A stretch of DNA of 64,000 nucleotides from Sesamum alatum (lineage: Eukaryota; Streptophyta; Magnoliopsida; Lamiales; Pedaliaceae): positions 23,606,979 through 23,670,978 of the forward strand of contig JACGWO010000011.1 in NCBI GenBank assembly GCA_034509735.1, given 5' to 3'. The notes beneath the pieces were generated by a model. It did not search any database. It saw nothing but the letters and a program-made list of their open reading frames with translations, and was not told where the DNA came from. The translations under genes were made by a program, and so were the position numbers. Of the stretch, positions 1 to 11,745 are shown piece after piece; position 1 is the stretch's first letter; every line of letters starts with the position of its first letter.

Positions 1-572
1 AGATGATGAATCTTGAAACACACACACACACACACACACTACTCGTCTCCCTCCCTCTCCCTCTTGGCCGCGCCTCTCTCCTCCTCTTCCAAGAAATATC
101 TTGTCTTGTTCTTTTGTTTTGATAATTGAACATCAAGGAGGATTGATCTCGTTAATCAATAACGTTTGATCGATCCGTCCTCTCCAAAAATACACTTGTT
201 CTTTCGCTAGCACGAAGATCAAGATACGTGGGCCGATTGCGTGTACGAATTAGAAGGTCTCCTATACGAGATCTTGGAGCAAAACGGGAAACAATGCGAG
301 TACCGGTTAGAAGACGAAAACGACAATCGGTAGGTTTCCGATTTATGGTTTTCGTCCCTCTTTCTTTTAAACCCTATGGCCTCCATGATTATTTTATTTA
401 TTTTATTATGCATGAGATACATCGAACGCCCGGGAGTTTCAAGGGAACACCCCTTGAACGCATTTATTCTATGTATATTAATGCATGTTTAAATTCTTGA
501 AATTTATATTATACCGCGCTTCCGCATTCGCGCTACTCTCGGGACGATCCACACGCCTACCCTAGGCTTTCA
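1..572 (+). mobile_element. 3' portion of a copia-type LTR, cut by the window edge
   Basis: The last part of a long terminal repeat. It ends in CA just before a tRNA-iMet-like primer site, as a 5' LTR should. The stretch at 420-465 (CGAACGCCCGG, then ACACCCCTTG) and the CGC-GCTCTCGGG-like tail near 530 match the end of the LTR that closes at 41901, so the two belong to related families but are not close copies. The left LTR boundary lies outside the window. A C/T-rich leader (40-75) follows the CA repeat. ORFs read through it look accidental. Confidence 0.6.
19..39. repeat. (CA)n microsatellite
   Basis: About ten uninterrupted CA units inside the LTR. Confidence 0.9.
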
Positions 573-573
573 G

Positions 574-591
574 TGGTGTCAGAGCCCGGTT
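574..591 (+). other. Retrotransposon primer binding site (tRNA-iMet type)
   Basis: TGGTGTCAGAGCCCGGTT differs at one base from the plant copia consensus TGGTATCAGAGC, which pairs with the 3' end of initiator tRNA-Met. It lies one base after the presumed LTR end at 572. This fixes the orientation of the element as plus. Confidence 0.65.
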
Positions 592-2270
592 CGGTGTATA
601 GGCCTAGGGTTTTTGTGTGCGTTTTGAAGCATGAAAACGTGTATAGCATGATTTAATTAAATCTTGATGTTTTAATTGAAAAGCATGTCGTTTTCTTGCA
701 TTTAATTATGTATGATTTATTGGTACTGTTGGTTTCTTGTTCTTCTTGGGAAACGTGAGCAAAACGAATAAAATGGAAGAAAACGGCACACGCGGCCAGC
801 CGGTGGCTGACCGCGCACGTAGTGCGGCCAAGCAAGGCGCGCGCATAGATAGGGGAGCCTGCGCGCGGCAGCCCTGCCCGGCGAGCACAGCGCGCGCGGC
901 CGGACGCCTAGGGCGGACGCACGGTCGGGCGCACGCGCAGGCCAGTGTGCCGGGACACCCGAGCGCCCGGAGTGCGGCCAGGGAAGTCGCGCGCGCTCGC
1001 ATAGGGTGGCGCGACCAGGTGCACCGGATGCGCGTGCGCGCGCATAGCCCGCGTGCAGGAGCCACACGCAGGCGGCGTGGTAGGGTGAGGCGCGCAGGCA
1101 GAGGTTCTTGCGCGCGACAGCCTGCCGATGCACGCCAGCATGTGCAACGTGGCCGCCCGCAGGACAGCAGGCAGGGCCTGCTGGCCTGTGTGCGCCGACA
1201 GAGCGCTGCCGGTGGCGACGGCTGGTCGTGATTTGCGTTTTCCTCTTATTTTTATTTTTTTGGATTATTCTGAAAAATTAGTTTTATTTATTTTTTGCAT
1301 GTTTTCTCAAAAAACATTATTTGGGAGGTTGTAGTACTGGATTTGGAAGCCCGGGGCGTTACTCACCTTCAAATAATGAGGAAGGGTCTTCCTGAACGAG
1401 AAAGGTGTATGCCAACGGTTGTACCATGTTTTTCATATGTTATTTGTTTATTTATCATGGAATGATATGATTGGTAATCATGGATTATTAGTATGTGTTT
1501 ATGTGATTGGATCATGTAATATGTGCGTTTAATGAAAATGGATGATCGCGAGCCCTAGACCGGATGTATGGTTTAATTTATGTTGGGCCTGTGTGCCTCT
1601 TTAGCTTTCTCCTTCTCCTCTTCTAGTTGCCTTGGAATAATAAGGCATTCTTTCTCCCTCTTAATGTACTCTCCCCGGGTTTTCGCTGGGGTTTCTTTTT
1701 ACATATGTAATGAGAGTAGAATAGGAGTGAGGATTTTATTTTTTATGTTTTTGGTGGAAAAGAAGGAAGGCCCACATGGAGAACCTAGAATGGAGGTTCC
1801 AAGGCATTTCCTTGGAGATCTGAAAGAGAAAATAGACCAAGGCCCATCAGCATGATGATCGGGTTACTATTAATGTAATAGTGTAGGACTAACCCTAGAT
1901 TGACCATAGATCCATTGCGGGATCAGTGGGTCGCATAGGATTCGGGGTCGTGATCATCCAACAGGGGCGTGCTAGGCTTTAATTTTGCATGTGGCTGTTT
2001 CTATGTCATGAATTCCAATGTTTCCTTGAGATTACGTAATAGAAGCTTTTTCTTTTCTTTCTATCTTACAATCTTTGAGCATGTTTGAATACTTCCACTC
2101 TCGACGACTTCATAAGAGGAATAAAACTCATTTAAGTGTTATGAATGAACTTAGAATATCTAAGTTGCCTACGTACCTCATCAACAGGATCAAGTCAATT
2201 CGTAGTTCAGGGGTACAAAATATTTATTTGGAGAGGGGAGGGCCGTTCACAATTTATACTCATGCGGGCC
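592..2270 (+). mobile_element. Non-coding internal leader of the copia-type element
   Basis: No gag, protease, integrase or reverse transcriptase similarity is visible in any frame across this stretch. The element is therefore either a large non-autonomous derivative or has lost its coding part before the gypsy remnant that begins near 2280. It contains a GC-rich island (783-1228) and AT-rich sequence around it. The boundary with the following element is not sharp. Confidence 0.4.
783..1228. repeat. GC-rich island with imperfect internal repeats
   Basis: Extremely rich in GCGCGC and CGCGCACG words while the flanks are AT-rich. The word AGTGCGGCCA, followed by a CGCGCGC...GCATAG block, occurs near 820 and again near 970; a CGCGCG(G/A)CAGCC word occurs near 865 and 1112. 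Long ORFs run through it on both strands only because stop codons are rare in such composition. Their translations are low-complexity Arg/Ala/Gly and match nothing I recognise. Confidence 0.6.
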
Positions 2271-2357
2271 AGGAGTTTTTTTTTTCTTTTTTTTTTTGAA
2301 TTTTCCGTTTTTTTGAGTTTTTTTTTGTTTCTTCTTTTTTTGTTTTTGTTTTTTTTT

Positions 2358-2650
2358 TCAGGCGTAATACCACTTCAAGAACTTTTCATTTATCGGGCCT
2401 ATCCTCAAGCCGTCTTCAGCAACCAGCTTATATGCACTGTTTGTGTAGACCTCTTTGACGACATACGGACCATCCCATTTTGGCAAGAACTTATTGTCCG
2501 TTTGATGCGTTGTGATTATAGGCCTCCTTACTGCGAGTAAAAGATCACCAACTTGAAAAGAGGGCAGGCGGACTTTCATATTGAATACCTTGGATAATCG
2601 GGCTTGATAACACTCGAGCCTCTATTGTGCTTCCAATCTCTTCTCAGATT
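2358..2650 (-). pseudogene. C-terminal end of a Ty3/gypsy integrase
   Basis: Reading the minus strand from about 2640, an open frame gives ECYQARLSKVFNMKVRLPSF, then QVGDLLLAVRRPI and KFLPKWDGPYVVKEVY. This is the usual C-terminal tail of plant gypsy integrases (GDLVL...KWDGPY..KE). It stops at 2358 after KFLKWYYA. Everything upstream in pol is missing: the primer-site/LTR junction of the same element lies only about 70 bp away (2712-2737), so nearly the whole internal region has been deleted. The T-rich tract at 2278-2365 would be the A-rich 3' untranslated part of this minus-strand element. Confidence 0.75.
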
Positions 2651-2714
2651 TTAGGCAAATTTGTAAACAGATTTTCGTGTTCCTCAATTTATCCAAAAAT
2701 TTGAGAGGTAGAGC

Positions 2715-3674
2715 GGTCCCACTGGGCGTGCCAAAATTTGAAAACAGATTTTCGTGTTCCTCAATTTATCGAAATAAGAAAATACTACAAATAAATTCTT
2801 GAATTGAATTGCGTATTTGTAGGTGAATCTCTACTTGAAAACCTATGATTCTTCTCTTCAAGAACGTGATCTTTGACTTTGGCAACTTTGGAGGTGAAAC
2901 TCTACGTATGATCGCCTTTGACGTTGGCTTTGATTTTGAATAACGTTAATTTGAGGATCGTTGACTTGTTCCCGGATCGAATGCTATAAACTTAGAGATA
3001 TTTGACTTGAACTGGGATATTTTTTTGGTGGATTTGAGATTTTGGTCTTCCACCAAGGTGGACTTCTGTCTTGATAACGTTAATTCGCGGGTCTTTTGAC
3101 TTCTTCTCGAATCGAACGTTGACTTTGGATGACTTCCGCAACGAACGCCTTGATTCTTGCCTTGAACGCCGTAGATCTTCCTTGATTTTACACTTGAGAG
3201 GATTTGGGGACTCTCTTCTTGTGTCTTCACTTGTCTTCAATTGTGTGTGTGTGTTTTAAATGAGTTCCAAGGACCCCTTTATATAGCTGTCAAAGAGGTA
3301 GAGTTGTGGAGAACTTGAACACTTATTTTGTATTATCTCTTTATTTTAATTTAAAGAGATAAATAAATTAGATATTTGGGAAGACATAATTGGTCAATTT
3401 CAATATTATCTTTTTAATTTTTGTATTTTTCAAAGAGATAATATAAGAAATATTTGTTTTAATTTGATTGGCCGGAACACCTCAATTTGACACATGTCGA
3501 TCGTTGATTTGATGACGAAATATATGTTAAAATATCAATTAATTTAAATATTTATATTTAGAATTAATTTAGTAAAGTCTAAAATATAAATAGAAAAATA
3601 AAATATAATTGATAAATAATATATATTTTTCACTTGTCGTCATTTGATTGGGCGAAAAATTTATTTGTCTACAC
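2715..3674 (-). mobile_element. Gypsy LTR and primer-site junction, minus strand
   Basis: On the minus strand the LTR appears to start TGTAGACAAATAAATTTTTC (3674 downward) and to end near 2737, followed by TGGCACGCCCAGTGGGACC, a common LTR/primer-site junction of plant gypsy elements. A minus-strand TATATAAAGGGG at about 3282-3293 would be the LTR promoter. A piece of about 27 bp (ACAGATTTTCGTGTTCCTCA...) occurs at both 2670 and 2741, a short direct repeat flanking the junction that may mark the internal deletion. ORFs inside the LTR look accidental. Confidence 0.55.
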
Positions 3675-4069
3675 TGTTATATATCTATTAATATATATAT
3701 ATATATATATTTGAAAGGGAGTCTTTTGCCTAAATCCTTCAATTTTGACCAAAATTCTAATTTTCTTGAATTTTGAATTTTATTATTATAAATAATTTTA
3801 AGTATGAAGAGTTAATAACTAATTTTTTTATCATATAATTTTAATTAATTGGAAAGTGAAATCAGCCACAAATTTGTTATACGTAAATTGAAAATGGAAA
3901 TAGCCCCAAATCCGTTTTATGTAATTGGAATTAGAATCAGCTACAAATCCATTATATGTTATTTAGAAATTAAAAATCAGGCGCAAAATTTGCTATTTTT
4001 CTTTAAATTTGAAACCTTCCACTCTTAGAGCAGTAAGTATACATAAATATTATATATGGACGCATAGAG
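3675..4069. other. AT-rich intergenic sequence, no gene
   Basis: Holds an (AT)n run at about 3690-3712 and three loose copies of an AATCAGC(C/T)(A/G)CAAAT word near 3865, 3930 and 3975. Nothing else recognised. Confidence 0.5.
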
Positions 4070-4539
4070 AGAAGACACATACATTCGTCATATGTAATTG
4101 TTCTACATTCTTTCCACACTGATCAAGCAGGTATGAGATTTTTGCTTTTGTTTACTTTTAAATTTTTTTTATTATCTTATTTTATAATTTATCTATATGT
4201 AATTTTTTATGTGTTAATTGTAGATTTAACAAAAAAACAAGAGCTTACCAGTACTCAAGCAGGTATGGAAATTTTTCTTTTGCTTGATTTTTAATATTTT
4301 TTATTATCTTAATTTTTTTTATAGTTCATGTATATGTGATTTTTCTGTGTTAATAGAATCTTCAATTTCACAAAAAATGAAATATTTGTTGAAATTACTC
4401 AAGCAGGTATGAAATTTTTGTATTGGTTGAACTTTTAGTTTTTTATTATCTTATTTTGTATTGTAGTTCATGTATATGAATTTTTTTATATGCTAATTAT
4501 AGATTTAAAACAGAAGAAGATTAAACCCGTATTATTTTG
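4070..4539 (+). repeat. Triplicated exon/intron-like unit, cut by the CACTA insertion
   Basis: The string CAAGCAG followed by GTATG, which looks like a plant splice donor, occurs with donors at 4131, 4263 and 4407. Each is followed by about 90 bp of T-rich, intron-like sequence sharing TTATCTTA, TTCATGTATATG and a TAATTGTAG/TAATAG acceptor-like end. The period is 132-144 bp. The exon-like part is only about 40 bp. Could be a spliced 5' leader of an old gene or simply a tandem repeat; no reading frame is recognisable. The CACTA element at 4540 interrupts it. Confidence 0.4.
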
Positions 4540-4554
4540 CACTACAAAAAAATG

Positions 4555-5305
4555 CGCGAATTGTAACGGCTCTAGGAACGGTATTTTTTCGTTTGGAACG
4601 GTCAAAATATCATTGGATGATGTTGGACCCCGGTTAGGAATGGTTATGGAACGGTCATCCTTCCGTTGAAAGGAACGACGCTACTAATATTTAGGAACGA
4701 TATAGCTTAGACCATTCCTAAATTAGAACTGTCTTTCGGATACAATGTAGAAACCCTTCCCAATTACATTTGTATGTATGAATATATAATTTGTGTATTT
4801 GGAGCACTTTGTTAATATTTGGAACGGTCACATGTAACGTAAAACACGTAAATTAGAACGGTCCTTGGAACACAATTTGCAGCGGCAAAATATATTGGAC
4901 ATACATTTTTCCACTGGTTCTGGAATACAAATTAGAACGGTGTACTATAAGTTTGGGGATATTGTGGAATGGTAGTTGAAACACACAAGGACCTGCTTTG
5001 CTAAGGAACGTAGGAACGGTTTTTTAATCTTTATTTAGAATACGTGTTTGGAACGATTTTAGGTATTCGGTTTGGAACGCTAACTATACCACGAAATCAT
5101 TGAATTTCGACTATTTTTAGGAACGGTTGATCCAAAATTAGGAATTCTTTTTTATTTGGTTTTAGGGACGGTCAACCACTAATTTGGAATTTTTATTTAC
5201 ACAGTTTTAGGAACGGTTGGCTCATTAAATTGGTCTTCAGTTGGAACAGTTACGTAGATTTTTATGAAATTTAGGACCGTCTAAAGGACCGTTCCTAAAT
5301 AAATG
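4555..5305. repeat. Left subterminal repeat region of CACTA element
   Basis: Roughly fifteen variants of (T/A)GGAACGGT in direct and occasional inverted orientation (for example GGAACGG near 4574, 4597, 4650, 4821, 5013, 5121, 5211). In En/Spm such arrays bind the TnpA-type protein and are needed for transposition. Confidence 0.8.
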
Positions 5306-5483
5306 AATCATTAAAATTTTTATTATATAACAATAATTATTATTATTAAAATAAAATTTAAATTATTAATAATATTTTTGAATTTGGTTAAATAATTATT
5401 ATTTAAATACAAAAAAATGCATAATTTAGAAAAAAAAAAACTATATTAAATAAAAATATTATCCAATTTAATTACAAAAATTG

Positions 5484-6407
5484 TTAAAAAATCCTATATC
5501 TACACCCCACGCCCCTCGTCCTAGTCCATATCGTCATCGTCTGGAGGGGGGGTCTGTCCGAGGCCGTAACGGGCCGACAGCGGGGTTGTTGGTCTGCAAC
5601 GTCTTCATCATGCCCATATCGACCGTCATCTCCTCCAACCGGACCATGCGATCCTCCAAGTTCTACGCTAGCGGTGGCGGTGGCGAGGTAGGTCTGGCTA
5701 AGGCCGTGGGCCTCAGAACCAAGACCAAATACTCGGCCCTTGTTCTTGCCCCCGACTGCAGCCAGCCACAACTCTTGCTCGGTCTGCGCCACCGAGCCCT
5801 CCGATTCGGCGGGATGATCCTCAAGATCGGTCGTGGCCTGAGACTTGTGATCCTCAAACAACTTCTGGAACGTCTCTTGCACAAATAGTAAATTATGATT
5901 ATTATTTTCAAAAATTAAAAGAAAATAAATTTGAAAATGTAATCCAAAGCTTACCGCCACCCGCTGCCCTCGGGCAGCTCCAGCCGTCATCCGTCTTCCT
6001 CTTGTAGCATCTGAAAAATAACTCCATCTGCTTGACTGGCCGACCGAGCTACGTCTCCTGTAAAAAAAAAAAAGAATAGTTATTACAATTTTAATTTAAT
6101 AATGATGAATAATTTTAAAAATATAAAATTTCTTACCATCTTCCTCTTGTGTATCTCGACGGAGGCAGAACCCCCGCGGTACACAGTTGAGGATGCGGCT
6201 GGGTTAGCGGACCGATTGGCCTTGTTCTTGGTGCACTCGTCCTTGAACTCCTGGCTATCCCAGTACAGTAGGAGTTGCCACCATACTTCGTTCGCCAGCC
6301 AGAGAGGCTTCACCAAAGACTATCTGGCGAGGACGAACTTCTTACAGAGGAACTTCCCTGCAAACATGTGGAAGATCTTGAACATGAACTTCCCCAACGA
6401 CAATTGA
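5484..6407 (-). pseudogene. Transposase_24-like (TNP1/TnpA-type) CACTA protein, broken
   Basis: Minus-strand gene downstream of the transposase. Exon 1 (to about 6137) encodes LVKPLWLANEVWWQLLLYWD, then FKDECTKNKANRS and a YRGGSAS motif, which fits the plant Transposase_24 domain (stretches like KNR.S and GG..S). A donor GTAAGA follows at 6136. A short exon 2 (6057-5955) lies between an acceptor TTTTTACAG and a donor GTAAGC (5954). Exon 3 (from 5875) carries ELWLAAVGG, KNKGRVFGLGSEA, the hallmark end of this family. In-frame stops precede LVKPLW, so the gene is probably dead. Family members are thought to bind the subterminal repeats. Confidence 0.7.
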
Positions 6408-6547
6408 ACAGTATAATGTGCATGTCTGGTATAAGTGGGTAATCTAATTGAATTATCTCTTTCAGTATTCCATAGAAGTCAGAATTCGTGTCTGTATATG
6501 ATGAGCTTTTGACACAAACACCAAAATTTATTGTCGACTTCCCGACA

Positions 6548-9012
6548 TTATGACGTTGTGACGTTCATGTGAAAATTGAAGCTATTCACGAAGTAAGATA
6601 GGTACGTTGTCACTTTTGCTACAGGGTTCCAATAATGCAACTTCAACAATTCATCGTCGGTGTGATTCAATTCGGGTTTCACCTGCAATTCATCAACAAG
6701 CAATTGCACATATGTTATAAAAAATTGAGCAGATACTCGTACTCGAGGTTGCACAGGACATTCCAATTCTTTTACCCTGTTCAAATCTAGTGTGGTTGAG
6801 CATACTATCTGGAATAGAAGGCTCACTTCCGTCAAGGTCCCCCACACGTGCTCAGGAAGCATTTCACATAAGGCAATCGAAATCAACTTCTGCATGAATA
6901 CATGACAATCATGGCTCTTCATGCCATGCATCCTTAGCTCCTTCATGTCAACGCAGCAGGACAAGTTAGAGGCATACCCATTAGAAAACCTAAGACAAAG
7001 AATCCACTCATATATCTTCTTCTTTTGATCCTTCGTCAGTGTATATACCGCTTTGGGCATCACGTTCGGTCTCCTTTCGTCCACCTCAAGCTCCAGCCGA
7101 TTACATATGATCTTGAGATCCTTCGGTGCATTCAGATTGTCCTTCGTTTTTCCCTTGATGTCCATCACAGTATTAAATATATTATCGAACACATTCTTCT
7201 CAATGAGCATGACATCAAGATTGTGTCGTATCAGATGCGCCCCCAGTATTCAAGCTCCCAGAAGATGCTTTTCTTCGTCCACTTATTGTCGACATTGTAG
7301 CCTTCCAATTCACTCAAGGGTTGTTCGACTGCAACACTAAATGCATTGACACGGGTTTGGATCTGTTCTCCAGTTAGCCTTGGACGTGCATCCTTCCTCT
7401 CCATTCAATTTGCAGTGAAGGCTTTCTTGTTCCTGCGATAAGGATGGTCTGGTGAGAGAAACTGTCGGTGGCAGTCAAAATAGCATGCCTTCTGGCCGTG
7501 CGGTAAATAGAATGCCCGTGTGTCCTCCATACACACTGGACACCCCATAACACCGGCGGTACTCCATCCAGACGCCATCCCATAAGCGAGAAGGTCGTTC
7601 ACTGTCCACATCAATGTGGCATGTATCATGAATGTCTGGTTTGTCGCAGTGTCGTGCGTACGTACACCCACATGCCATAAATTCTGCAACTCCTCGATCA
7701 ACGGCTCCAGGTAGACATTGATAAGACGTTTGGGATTCGATGGGCTAGGGATCACCATCGTTAGGAACATATACTAAGACTTCATGCACATTTCTAGATT
7801 GTACGGTGTAAGTATCATGGGCCAACATGAGTAAGTTTTACCATACTGGCCGTGTGCTGCAAACCCATCCATGCACAACCCAAGTCTAACATTACGGGAC
7901 TCAGCTGCAAAATCAGGATATGTCCGGTCAAAATGCTTCCAAGCCTCTGCATCGGACCGATGACACATGGATCCTTCCTCCATCTAATGGCTTCCTCCGT
8001 CTAATGGCTCGCATGCCAAGTCATATGCTCTACAATGGCCTCCGACGCATACAACCTCTGCAGCCGAGGGGTAAGCGAAAGATACCTAAGAATGGCATAC
8101 GGGGACTTCTTGTGTCTAGGATTTCTGTCCCTGGTGGGCTTTTACCTAGCGTCTCCACAGAACTTGCAATATTCCAGATCAATATCGTCCTTCCAGTACA
8201 ACATGCAATTTTTTTTGCACGCATTAATCTTCAGAACTGGTAAATCCAATTCTCTTATCAATATCTTCGTACTATAATAATCAGTGGGGAAAGTGTGATC
8301 GCGGGGCATTACAGTATCAGCCCACTAGCACAAGCGATCATATGTATGCTCGGAAAAAACCCATTCGGCCTTGATATACACTAAAGAAGCAATTGACGCC
8401 AACTGAGAGGTAGTGCAGCCGTTCCACAACGGTCTGTCGGCAGCATGAACTACATCAAGAAAACATTCTGACAAGCCAGACACATAATCATAGGGCCCCG
8501 AATCGTAATATGAACAAGGACCCACATTAGAAGGACAATACCAAGTACATCATCAGCCAGCCCCTCTGGTTATATGAAGACCAGAAAGATGGCTCGGCGG
8601 CATTGAATACCATCCTCTGCGCCCAATCCATCTAAGCCGCATCACCCCAATGCGAACTACCCTCCTCCTGAACGGGTGGCGTTTGTTGCTGCTGCACAGG
8701 GGGCATTGTCAATGCTTCAAAGTATTCCTGCACCCTCTCCTCACCATGCGAAGTCCAATTATAATACTTTGGCATAAACCCTTTCATACACAAGTCAAAA
8801 TTTACCACGTCTGGTGTTTTGAACAGTTCATTTTTGCACTTTCGGAAGGGACACCTAATTTTCTCCCCATCCATATATGCACGCTGAGACTGGGTCCATT
8901 CTAGAAATGTTGTAACACCATTCTCAAACTCCAGCGTCACACCCAACACATCTTGATCATACATCAATCTCCTCAATTGTCTCAACATGATTAGTCCTAC
9001 GTACACAAGCAA
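6548..9012 (-). pseudogene. TNP2-type CACTA transposase, with stops and an internal deletion
   Basis: The N-terminal transposase-associated domain (9012 to about 8640) shows GVTLEFENGVTTFLEWTQ, then cysteines in CPFRKCKN and a GFMPKYYNWTSHGE motif. Further down the strand: a zinc-ribbon-like CMLYWKDD...CKFCGDARY (8205-8150), FDRTYPDFAAESRNVRLGLC (about 7920), GKTYSCWPMILTPYN, WHVGVRTHDTATNQTF and GVMGCPVCMEDT (7560-7520), and MKSHDCHVFMQKL (about 6920). These are standard TNP2 blocks. The frame is broken by stops, one just after KKAFTAN near 7403. After TTLDLNRVKELE (about 6760) it jumps to the far C-terminus (YWNPVAKVTTYLSYFVNSFN), so the segment between is deleted. Confidence 0.85.
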
Positions 9013-9239
9013 GTCACAATAGTAGTTAAATGACTAGAACAAATTATATATATATAATTAACCATTAAAGAATTTAAACTTCTTACATGAGCAAAACACC
9101 TTTCAAGATCAATGCAAATTTCGCGCAGATTGTTGATATTTTCGATTTTACATATAAAGAATCAAGAGAGAGAGTTAGAACAAATGAGTTGGAGAGTAAG
9201 TATAAGAACAATTAAAATGAAAGGGGACATATATATAGG

Positions 9240-9890
9240 AAAAAATGGAACGGGCATTACAATATTATTTGGAACACTACATTAGCCGTTGAAATATAGT
9301 CGTTGCTCCATCATTAGGAATGGCCTCTGGCACGGACATAAGAACGGTAAAGTAACCGTTATAATATAGCCGTTTGTGCATATTTGGAACGGTCATCGGC
9401 ATACATAATCGTTTATGTAAACTGACCGTTCCTAATATTAGCACATTTTGGAGCGGTGTTTGGAACTAAACTTGATTTTCTCAATACCCCATTTTGGAAC
9501 GGTCTTTGCATTACATTGTTCACTCAAAGCGTCAAAGGGTCTCATTTAGCACTACATGTTGGAACGGTCGAACATGCATTCCAAATCGACCCGGATTTTG
9601 GAACACGGGTAGGAACGGTCACTTGTCCTGGTTAAATAACCGCTCCAATTTCCACATATGTGTTCCAAATGGAATACCAAAATATATCCGCTCACTTTTT
9701 GGAACGGTAATGAGTTTACATATTGGCACACATAGTTTGGCATACAAATAGGAACGGTATTACCGTTCCTATATGTTCTGAGTCCGAATAATACGAAAGT
9801 GACGCCAGCAACGGGTTACCGTTCCACAGTAGTTCCAGTTACCGTTCCTATCTGGAACGGGGTTTGGAATGATCATATTAAACCGTCCCA
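9240..9890. repeat. Right subterminal repeat region of CACTA element
   Basis: Dense GGAACGG(T/A/G) and CCGTTCC(T/A) motifs, including a paired inverted set at 9750-9765 (GGAACGGTATTACCGTTCC), facing those on the left side. Confidence 0.8.
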
Positions 9891-9915
9891 ATGGCCATAT
9901 TTTTTTGTAGTGTTG

Positions 9916-11745
9916 CTTTCTGTGTAATTTATTATTCTCATAATCATTGCAATTAATTTGTTTGGAGAATATAACAACTTGATCCCATGAGAAATATTCT
10001 ACGATAGACTATATAGCATCATAAAAGATATATGATATATGTAAACATATGTAGAAAATAAAAATGAGAATAAAACAAAGAAATTTATTTCTTTTAACAT
10101 GCATGGCACTTTTAATTGCAAAGTTTTACAATTAATCTGAAACTGTAATTATAGTGAAATACTCTGCGACAGACTATATAGCAGCATAAAAGGTATATGA
10201 TATATGTAATTAATAAAATTATAATTTAATTATATTTTCTAAATTATGATTAAACTTATATTTTAGAAATATTTTAAATTCCAGAAAATTAAATAAAGAA
10301 ATATCTTATATAATGCATTAATATTGTAAAATTTAAGTTAGAAGAATATATATAAAAAGATATAGATAAATATAAGTTTTATTCATACATATAAATTAAA
10401 AATAAATATTCATCTTCATAGGAAAAATTCCCAAAAATCAGAGCTTATTCAAATCAGTCCACAAATTTGTTAGTTTCCTTTACAAATTATTAACTGATAA
10501 ATTTTATTAAATAAAAATTGCGAAAAAAAAGCATCACATGTACTTGATAAAAATTATGCTCAGAATAGATTGAATAATTCTGGATAAATCAAGAAACTAT
10601 AAATGTCTATTGTAAAAAATATGAATATTATAAAATAATAAAATCAGTATACTAAGACACATTTTGAATAAACATTTGGGATATTGTTTATGTAAAACTT
10701 ATTCAATAGAGATAAAATTGTCAAAATTAGTTTCGAATACGGTAATTTTTAATATGCAATTAAAATAACTAATGATTAACAAGAAAAAAGAAATTAAATA
10801 AAGACAACATAGATAAGGCATTGCAAATGTTCGACAATAAAAACAATATAGACAAGATTGATTAAAAAAGGTCATCCGGTGGCCAATTTTTCTTTCTTGG
10901 CTGGAAATATTACGTGGCAGGCCAAGTGAACATATTTTGAGGATCTTTAAACTTATGTGGCAATTTAAATGAGGTGAAAGACATGCTAGTGGCTGCTACG
11001 TACTATAGGCACGTGCAATCATTTTCCCTCCAATAATGCCTCGTCAACAGCTTATGCCACATGCCATTACACATGGCGTCACACGTGTACAAATTGCTTG
11101 AAAAAAAAAAACTACCTACCACGTGGACATATCTTCCGGCTTAAATTCAAAATCTAGCCGGAAAATTTGGTAGAAAATCCTAAATCGGATTTAATTTAAT
11201 CAATTTTCCAAGTTACAAGACTTAAAAAAATAGGTATGGTTACCAGACAAAAAATAATATTGGGCATACTTAGCAGACTAATAAAACAATATTTCCTATT
11301 AAAAATATCATACAAGCAATAATAAACGAAAAGCAATTTGTTCACCCCATGATCTACATAATATTAGAGAACAACCTTTATAAAAGCATTTGCTATTTTT
11401 GAATCTAAATTTATTAAAAAGTTTTCTTAACACATTTTTTTCATTGTTCTTATCATGCAATTTTTTCTTTATTTTTGTTTTAACTTTTTTCATGCTTTTA
11501 TTTTTGCTCAAACCATTACCTATATTATATGGCATGATCAAGAATCACTAATTATGAAATTTTAATAATTAACAAAGTTTAATTTTCTTATTTGATATAG
11601 GTTTGTAATTTGTATTTTTTTTTTTATGATGATGTAGTTAGAGTTGATTTTTACTTTTACTAAATTTCAAGTCCATAACAAATAAGATCGAGAAGATCAC
11701 ATGTCAATAAGACCTAACAATTAATCAAAATTTAATTTTATTGTA
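9916..11745. other. AT-rich intergenic sequence, no gene seen
   Basis: No coding similarity in any frame. Two copies of a word (GATATATGTAA preceded by CATAAAAG) lie near 10020 and 10190. Otherwise nothing recognised. Confidence 0.5.

Larger units (their letters stand above)
4540..9912 (-). mobile_element. CACTA (En/Spm) DNA transposon, complete ends
   Basis: Both ends carry the perfect 14-bp inverted repeat CACTACAAAAAAAT (4540 onward, and reverse complement ending at 9912). The element is flanked on both sides by TTG (4537-4539 and 9913-9915), the 3-bp target duplication expected of CACTA elements. Subterminal arrays of GGAACGGT-like motifs flank two minus-strand genes: a TNP2-type transposase (9012 to 6548) and a Transposase_24-like protein (6407 to 5484). 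Both genes carry stops or deletions, so the copy should not be autonomous, although its ends may still be recognised. Confidence 0.93.

Noticed and set aside
737..1231. Long open frames on both strands
   Set aside because: They come from GC-rich composition with few stop codons; the translations are Arg/Ala-rich low complexity with no motif.
2145..2540. Plus-strand frame of 131 codons
   Set aside because: Runs through a poly-T tract and the complement of the gypsy integrase tail.
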